A stretch of DNA of 64,000 nt from Hemileia vastatrix (taxonomy: Eukaryota > Basidiomycota > Pucciniomycetes > Pucciniales > Zaghouaniaceae). This document shows positions 57,295 to 64,000 of this stretch, one piece after another (the first letter of the stretch is position 1; each line of letters opens with the position of its first letter). The position numbers were made by a program, and so were the translations under genes. The notes under the pieces are model-generated. The model worked only from the letters and a program-made list of their open reading frames with translations. It was not told where the DNA came from and made no database searches. Where the stretch lies: the NCBI GenBank assembly GCA_030280995.1, contig JASXTE010000017.1, positions 3,802,501 to 3,866,500 of the forward strand. Direction: 5' to 3'.

Positions 57295-58525
57295 TGTAGA
57301 CTGTTCTAAAGTACTAAGCAGTAGACACAATGCCAGATGGGTTGGTTCTCCTTCTCAATTTCTAAAAAGAAGCGCCTGCCACTCTTATTTTTAAAGACAG
57401 CGCAATAATGTGTAACACTAATATTTGATTAGAAAGTTTATAAGATGAGAGATGAGTTTTAGAGATCAGGAAAACAAGTATTACTATCTGGATATTTCTA
57501 TTCTTAATAAGGGCTTATATCCACAGCTACTCCCTCGTGAAGCGCTCTCTTTGAATATGCCTTATTATAGTAATAAAATAACTCTAATAATAGTTACTCC
57601 TACTAAATCTATATATTCTCTCTATGTTGCGCTCTTTCACTATACTATATGATATACACACACAGACGCATGAATGATAAAAGACTTAGAAAATATCTCT
57701 AATTCACTATTATATTTTACTTATATATATATATCTCTTCTCTCTCTGTCTGTGTGTAAAAAGTTCCCTATCTCTATCAAATAGTCCTCCTTTTTATATT
57801 TTTCCAGTACTAAAGACACAGTTCGCTAGTGGATCTTCAGCGTTGGCTCTAGCGCCTTATTAATCAAACAATAGCTAATCTATAAGTAACTAAGTACACT
57901 GCTTGTAACAACTAAGGCGCCTAAAACATACCCTATGATTACTAATGCTAGTATTAACTTGTTTCACTCATACTCCACATATGCCTTTTTGACTCTACCT
58001 TTGTTTTTGATTCAGCGCTATTTTCAGTTTTGACCCATTCTAACGCTGACCCTAGCTCCCTTGACTCTTGGGTAGTCTTGCGATTGAGTCCCCACTCTCC
58101 TTTTTTTAATACTAGGTTCATAGTCTTGACAATTTGCTTAACTAGTTAGCCTCCCTTGTTACCTGTTTCAGTAAGTTACCCGACTAGCTGCGGTACAGTA
58201 TATTTTGAACTTGAGTTGTCCTCAAGTCATAACTCTTTTCTTAATGCGTAGCACTTAATTATTCGAAAGTCCAAATCCATATTGTTTAGCTCTTTACGGT
58301 CCTAAATAAATAACACACAATTCCCTATTGTGCGGCACATCTTGCTACAAAATCCGAGTGGACAGACCCTTAATCCTTTTCCACGCTTCCATTTCCTTTG
58401 TTCTTTGAAACACGCAAATACATATTATATTTTAGCACTTCCTACTGCGCTAACTTCCTTTGTTCTTCCTGGACTACGCATGCTGATTGGTCTAAAATTA
58501 TGCTACCCACAAGGCGCGTACCACA
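57295..58525 (-). repeat. E2 5' LTR
   Basis: 1231 bp, plus strand TGTAGACTG...GTACCACA, followed by the duplication GCGT and by E1 sequence. It is very similar to 45612-46822. Confidence 0.88.
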
Positions 58526-60137
58526 GCGTCCAAGTCTTCTTCACATGGCGGTCTTCTAGATAATGAATCTGACATAGTGAAAGTTTTTCCCGGCTTGTGG
58601 ACCAAATTAAAAGAAAATAAATTAATCTGCACTACCCACCTTGTCATGGGCGCATCTGGTAAACTTGAGCTACTAATCATTTGCACCAATGATAGCACAT
58701 CAACCTGAAACTAAAAATGTTGCCCCCAAAGCATCCATTGCATCTTCTTAAGAATCTTTGCTACTCCAAATAACTCCAGCTTAGACTGGGAGTACCTAGA
58801 CTCTACTCTAGTAAAAGTCTTAGATTCATAAAGGACAGGTCTATCATTACCTTCCTCATCCTCCTGCATCAAAACTGCTCCCACTGTGGACACACCAGAA
58901 TCCACTGCAAGAGTAATTTTCCCAGCGCCTGGTCCATACTCCAATTTCTTTAAAAGAATATCTTTTCCTACAATCCTTTTCAACAATTTGAATGACTCAT
59001 CACATTCCTCCGTCCAATCCCATACAACATCTTTTCTCGTTAAGCTCCTTAAAAGTGAAGACCACAAAGCAAAATCTCCAATAAACATTCTTACATATGT
59101 ACAAATGCCTAAAAATCCTCTAACTTCCATACTATTTCTTGGCCTCGGCCATGTAGGCACCTTATTCTTCTGTTTTTCCGCAATGAACCTCCCTTTCTTG
59201 CACAACACATGTCCCACTATATCTAGCGCTGTAACACAACAAGCAAATCTGGATCCAGAGATTGTTAATCCTGCCTCCTCTATCCTAAATAGCACTCTTT
59301 TTAGAGTAATTGCATATTCCCAAACAAACTTTCTAATATTTTTAGTCTCTTCTAACACTTCCCCATCGTAATCACTGGCTGGTCCTTTTATACCGCCATC
59401 ATCAATGAAGATTCCCACATGTTCTGGAATTTCATCCTGCAATATCCACATCATCTGTTCTTGGTATACCGCCTCTGAACTTGTTGCATCCTGTGGTAAC
59501 CTTGTCAAACTGAAGCGCCCCAGTGGTGTTTCAAATGTTGTCATGGGTCTGGATGATTTTTCTAATTCACGCTCATCGTATCCTCCCATAATATCACCTA
59601 ATCCGTAACATGCACTTCCCGCATAAGAATCCACAAACTCCTCCGGTGTTGGCAGCATTCCTGCGTCCTTTACCGTAACCTTGTTCATCTCCCTAAGATC
59701 ATGAACAACCCTTTATTTACCATTATCTTTAATGACACAAAACACTGGACTTGAATAACTAGACATAGACTGTTCATACAAGACAGACCTTAACCTTCCC
59801 CTAATTAATTCCGTATATTCTTCTCTTATAGCCACTGGTATTGGATAAGCCTTCTTTTGCCACGTGGCATGAGGTATAACTGGAACAATATAAGGTTTAC
59901 CATAAGAGTGTTTCAATAAACCTCTTTCCTCTTCAGAAAACGCAATTCTCCAAGAACCATTACTTGTAACAATAATTTCTTTTCTTCCTGCGACAACCAA
60001 TCCTCTGGTCCAAAATTAACCATCTGAAGCCTCTCCATCGTGATTTTACTAGTAGGTGCAAATTCAGGTGGAAACTTTGTTAAAGGAGTATCATAAGAAT
60101 TCCTAGACAGCGCCAGACTCTGCAAAGGAGGATTCAA
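58526..60137 (-). pseudogene. pol: E1 reverse transcriptase and RNase H, broken
   Basis: The catalytic block GIFIDDGGIKGPASD is near 59380-59410. Upstream, LGDIMGGYDERELEKSSRPM and LTRLPQDATSSEAVYQEQ are kept. RNase H (ITLAVDSGVSTVGAV, ESRYSQSKLELFGVAKILKK) reaches 58711 in the same frame of 325 codons. The end of RNase H (MSDSLSRRPPCEED) is at 58540-58590. Breaks lie near 58705 and 59700. It is more continuous than the E2 copy. Confidence 0.83.
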
Positions 60138-60508
60138 GTCCGGCGTCAGTACATTTACTGGTTTATACTTGGATGCTAAAAAGTGCTTGCTGCTTCCTTA
60201 ATTACTTAAAATCAAACCCTTTCTAATATAACTACGGGTTACACCTAAATCCTGTTTTTGTCTTTTCTTTTTAATATAAGTATAACAAAATCCATAATCA
60301 AAGAAATTAAAAAGCTTAGGTATAATACATTCTACTGTAGTATTTCCAAGACACCTATGAAGTACCGCTTTATGTATCCCTTCTTGTTGGACTGACTGGT
60401 CACTATCCAGGTTCCTCTCATCCTGGGAGATAGTAACACCTAAAATGCCAGTCCCTAATGAAAATGTTGGCGCCTTCCTGACAGCCTCCCTATCTCATCA
60501 TCTAAGAC
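60138..60508 (-). other. E1 region between protease and RT
   Basis: It corresponds to 54171-54820 of E2, with more stops. No independent gene is seen. Confidence 0.5.
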
Positions 60509-61675
60509 TTACTCATAAAAATCTCTTTCTTTCTCTAATTGCACAGCTCCAGAGTACTTAGTTTCCCAGCCACCATCCTTAGGCGCTACTAAGACTGCTG
60601 TTACTGGAATACCATCATCACCCATAATCCTTATTCCAATAGTCTTATTTAAAAAATAATAGATTGTTGCAGAATAATCCATTAAAAATGGTGTGCCTAA
60701 AACTGGTTTAACTACACATATTGGAACATAAAAGTGTATATCAACTCTAGTGTGTACATACTCCAATACACCTATAACAGGTAACCTACCTCCACCAATT
60801 CTTGCGACAGTACCATCACCATTTTTAACAGGAAGACCTAACTCCACCACATTGTCCACTGACACCACGTTGATTTGTGAACCTGTATCCACTAACGCTC
60901 TAATTTGCTTACCATTTACAGTGATTGTTAAATACCCTAAGGGTCCTGCGTAATTTGGTGCCCTAGGTAATCAAACGACTGGCTGAAATGACTTCTCTCC
61001 CACATCAAACTCAGCAAAATTAGAAACCCTTTGCTTCTTGCACTTATCCACAATTCCATTCGCTATATCCGGCGCTACTGCTGTCAGAACACCCAACGGA
61101 ACAGAAACTGTAGTCTTCAAACATTGCGCGACTAGATCCTTAGCTGCCTTAGGAAAATCAGAGTGAACTGGGTGCTGCATCTTCCATTTAGGTTGAGTTG
61201 TCTTTGCACCAGCCTTTTCCCTTCCAGATGGATTCTTTGGAGTATTTTTCCTCGCCTCTGGCATTCCTTCAACAGGTACCGCTCTTTGCTGAACTACCTC
61301 TGACTCCTCCATCATCAATTTTTGATCTTCTACCTGATGATCCACACCATAACCAGCTGGTTCCATACCGTCCATTTCAACATCCTCCATAGGTGCAGGT
61401 TTATTCTCTCTAGTAGTATACCCTACTTCCTCCATATCCTCTGGATTCACATACCTAGTGCCAGCTCTTCTTGGCCTACTAATTATAGGTGGGGCCATTT
61501 TCTTGTGCTTTTCTGCAAACATCTCCAAATGTGCTGCAGTAAGTGGCGCAGCAACTGCTCCTTCTTTTACTTTAAAATCCAACACTGCGCAAGTAACTGC
61601 AAAATTTACTGACTTCGCATCCTTGCCTTTCTCTCTAGCTTCAGGCTCCTTACCCTTGCTTGACCTGCCCTCCAT
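60509..61675 (-). pseudogene. pol: E1 protease and linker, broken
   Basis: Bases 60971-61675 hold the linker (AAHLEMFAEKHKKMAPP, PAPMEDVEMDGMEPAGYGV). A stop lies at 60969. Bases 60509-60892 hold the protease core, with MDTGSQINVVSVDNVVELG, RIGGGRLPVIGV and GTPFLMDYSAT. It has a five-residue deletion relative to E2 in the RVARATRDI segment (here RVDI). Confidence 0.8.
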
Positions 61676-62752
61676 AGACTTTTTTTAATATGATCGATGA
61701 CAATGGCTTGCATCCATCAATCCTTGTCTTTGACAAGCTTAGTCCCATCTTACATTATAAGCATAGTTCCATCCTCTTAAACTACCCTCTCTTCTTTATC
61801 TTTTTGAAGAACATTACACCTCATCCTAGTATGTCCCTCTTTATTACAATAGTAACACACCATAGTAGCAAAGCGCAATGGTTGAGGAGAACTCTTGGGC
61901 CTAAACAATTCTTTGGCTTTTTCCACTTTGTTTATTTTCTTCTCCAGCTTGTCAATCCTTGCCATAACTGAATCCAGCTCCTTAGTGAAAAATTCAACTT
62001 TAGGAGACAACATCTGAGGATGCAATTTTATGCCAGACGCATCTTTGTCCATCTCCTTGTTATCCAAAGCAACTCTAGCTGCGCAACGCTCAACTCGGTG
62101 CAGCTTCATTTCCGCTTCCACTGCCATTTCTACTTCTTCTAATCCAGGGTACTTATAATTACCGTCCCTCTTCTTAACTAGCTTTCCTTCATTTCCAAGC
62201 GCCTTTTCTCCCAGTCTTCCACTTCTGGCGCTAGCGCTTCACAAAACAAAGGTAAAGACGCATTAGCATCACTAAAATCTTCATTACTGACTAAATATTT
62301 CACTGTTCAATCAAAATCCTCTCTAAAACTTTTAAATTCCCTAGTATCTCAAACACCCCCTTTAGCTTTAGCCCTTTTTACCAAGACATCCAGATCCTTT
62401 ATTGTATACTTAGTTTCCTCAGTAACTTTTGGCCATCTCTTGAGCATTTGTTCTTTTAGAGCTGACCAATTGCGCTCTTCATGCCCCTTTAAATCCTCTA
62501 AATTGTCTTTGCACTCATTAGATCAAAGAAGAGCACTTGACGCACCATATCATACTCGGTCGCTCCATGCACTTCCGCCGCTTGTTCAAACCTTTGTAAG
62601 AACTTCTTGGTATTAATACCCTTACAACACAAACTTTCATCTTTAAATCTAACTATTGTAGTTACTGTTTGTGGCAACAACGCCATCGAATTAGGTGTTT
62701 TAAACCTCTCCTGACATCCCTTAGATGTAGTTGCAGTAGGATCCATTTCCAA
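61676..62752 (-). pseudogene. gag: E1 gag with zinc knuckle, broken
   Basis: The start is at 62752 (MEMDPTATTSKGCQER). The first 84 codons are open and include KDESLCCKGINTKKFLQRF. The middle part is broken by stops near 62498, 62350 and 62305. Bases 61777-62127 include the zinc knuckle CYYCNKEGHTRMRC. The order is the same as in E2. Confidence 0.78.
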
Positions 62753-62975
62753 AATATGAAATTGAAACGGAGATCACAAAAAACAATAAACACACACTTG
62801 GTAATTAAACCCGACTATATTCACGATACAGCCCAACGCTATCCTCTGATAATGGCTATTGATCTATTTGTTGTAGACCCTACGACTCTTCCTCTGAAGT
62901 GCCGGCTTGATCTTGTCCTCTTGACAAAACCCTGATAACTAAATGATCTAATCAAAATACTAGTTACAATTAGGC

Positions 62976-62993
62976 CACTGTTGGGACACCAAT
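62976..62993 (-). other. E1 primer-binding site
   Basis: Same TTGGTGTCCCAACAGTGG as in E2, next to the LTR start at 62994. Confidence 0.68.
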
Positions 62994-63429
62994 TTTAGAG
63001 AGTTCTAAAGTACTAAGCAGTAGACACAATGCGAGATGGGTTTATTCTTCTTTTCCATTTCTAAAATAAAGCACCTGCCACTCTTATTTTTAAAGACAGC
63101 GCAATAATGTGTAACACTAATTTGTGATCAGAAGGTTTATAAGTTGAGAATTGAGTTTTTAAAAGATTGGAAAAACAAGTATTACTATCTGGATATTTCT
63201 ATTCTTAACAAGGGCTAATATCCACAGCTACTCCCTCTTGAAGCGCTCTCTTCGAATATGCCTTATTATAGCAATAAAATAACTCTAATAATAGTTAATC
63301 CTTTGAATCTATATACTCTCAAATAATTGATTGCAAATAAATTCTAATATCTTTCACTTCACAATTATTAACTACTTTTTTTTGTTAACTAAATAATTGT
63401 CAATTTGTTCTCCCTTTATTACTAGATGC
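62994..63429 (-). repeat. E1 5' LTR, interrupted
   Basis: Plus strand TTTAGAGAG..., matching the first 440 bases of 39773-40890. It stops after TTACTAGATGC, where another LTR begins. Confidence 0.8.
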
Positions 63430-64000
63430 TGTAGACAATCCTATAGTACTAGCTATAGGCCTTGACCAAGGGAGTTGGAGAAAAACCAGATAGAAATTCC
63501 CCTGTCCCTTTAGAAAAATAAGTGAGATTTACCTGCTACAGTAAATTAGTTCCTGTTTTGCTAAGGCCCCTTTTCCAATACACTTGACTGCTTGATGAGC
63601 CAAGAAAGTAGTCCCCAGACAGACTACCAAACCAAAGAACTGAAATGTAGACCAATGTCCACACCAGAGACAACAAAGATACTTGATGTAGGCTGCAAAT
63701 CCACACCAGAGACAGCAATAATACTTGCTATAGTTTGCAAGACTATAAAAGAGAAAACAGTTGCCAAAGTTGAGTTAAATGAAGAACTAACCTTGCAACA
63801 AACACAGCCAATTGTGGCCAGAAAACAGTGAAAACTGAGTGAGGAACAATGATATCCCTCCAGATGGTTGTATGATGATTAAGGTTGCCCCAAACTGTCT
63901 TATTCACTATGTACACACAGACAACTATCTAAGAGCCCATGCACACCCACCAATTTGGCGCCTGTACCCTCCAAATTGAATAAAAACCCTCCAGAAGTGC
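63430..64000. repeat. LTR of an unidentified element, running off the window
   Basis: It begins TGTAGACAATCCTATAG. It contains two tandem copies of a block of about 45 bases (TCCACACCAGAGACA...TGCAA, near 63659 and 63701). AATAAA at 63979 may be a polyadenylation signal. No trustworthy gene is seen. An LTR is inferred from the TG start and from the abrupt cut of the E1 LTR. Confidence 0.5.

Larger units (their letters stand above)
45612..58525 (-). mobile_element. Ty3/gypsy retrotransposon E2, nested in E1
   Basis: The LTRs are 45612-46822 and 57295-58525, about 1.2 kb each, differing at roughly one base in twenty by eye. The target duplication is GCGT. On the minus strand the order is primer site, gag, protease, RT, RNase H, integrase. 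Then come two plus-strand genes, the polypurine tract and the 3' LTR. An opposite-facing E-family LTR lies at 51473-52724. Gag and pol are interrupted; both antisense genes are open. Confidence 0.9.
39773..63429 (-). mobile_element. Ty3/gypsy retrotransposon E1, split by E2
   Basis: The 3' LTR is 39773-40890, antisense gene pair and integrase follow to 45611, then E2 intervenes. RNase H, RT, protease and gag resume at 58526. The primer site is at 62976-62993 and the 5' LTR starts at 62994 but is itself cut near 63430. Continuity across E2 is clear: E1 sequence TTCTTTGGCGT at 45601 continues as GCGTCCAAGTCTTCTTCAC at 58526, matching the unbroken stretch of E2 near 52787-52813. GCGT is the four-base duplication. 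Confidence 0.88.

Noticed and set aside
63592..63831. 79-codon frame with STPETxxIL repeats
   Set aside because: It follows a tandem DNA repeat inside an LTR-like region; no protein family recognised.
1..64000. CRISPR arrays, rRNA genes and complete tRNA genes
   Set aside because: No regular spacer arrays or rRNA motifs were seen; the only tRNA-like piece (about 28330) lacks a 5' half and a paired T stem.

Overview
The window looks like a transposon-filled intergenic block of a basidiomycete fungus. The evidence is low GC, short GT-AG introns of about 50-100 bases, Ty3/gypsy elements with chromodomain integrases, Harbinger-type transposases, and a TET/JBP-like oxygenase of the kind I associate with rust fungi (Pucciniales). 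The rust assignment rests on remembered resemblance of the pol and oxygenase proteins and is only moderately sure. Only one gene looks like an intact host gene: a four-exon phytanoyl-CoA-dioxygenase-family gene (PhyH, 13234-14425, minus strand).

Layout. 1-5140: the 3' part of a plus-strand gypsy element (F1) with its 3' LTR. 5248-7371: a solo LTR and an older LTR fragment of the E family. 8295-8672: a MITE with palindromic ends. 8746-12511: a Harbinger-type element (H1) with both terminal inverted repeats, a broken transposase (minus) and a broken TET/JBP-like dioxygenase (plus). 13234-14425: PhyH. 14962 to about 16200: a truncated second Harbinger copy (H2). 16653 to about 39760: a nest. An F1-type solo LTR holds a minus-strand gypsy element, G2 (17414-39502). 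G2 itself holds a copia element in its 3' LTR (17603-22786), two MITEs in pol (23935-24195 and 26039-26303) and a plus-strand gypsy, G3, in its protease (27446 to about 35680). 39773-63429: a second nest. Minus-strand element E1 holds its relative E2 (45612-58525), and E2 holds an opposite-facing LTR (51473-52724). From about 63430 another LTR interrupts the 5' LTR of E1 and runs off the window.

The most unusual content is in the E family. Between integrase and 3' LTR, both E1 and E2 carry two genes on the strand opposite to pol, with spliceosomal introns and their own TATA-like boxes. Both encode proteins with the same two-triplet cysteine cluster, CX2CX6-7C then CX2CX6C. In E2 both genes are open although pol is broken. 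Introns can survive retrotransposition in this orientation because the element's genomic RNA carries them as antisense.

Other points to pursue are the TET/JBP-like gene inside Harbinger ends, a nine-copy CAGTTRA...TCCTG array in the leader of G3, and MITEs whose inverted repeats contain a perfect palindrome. Almost all pol and gag frames carry stops or frameshifts. Copies of the same LTR differ often at CpG as TpG/CpA, which points to methylation-linked decay.
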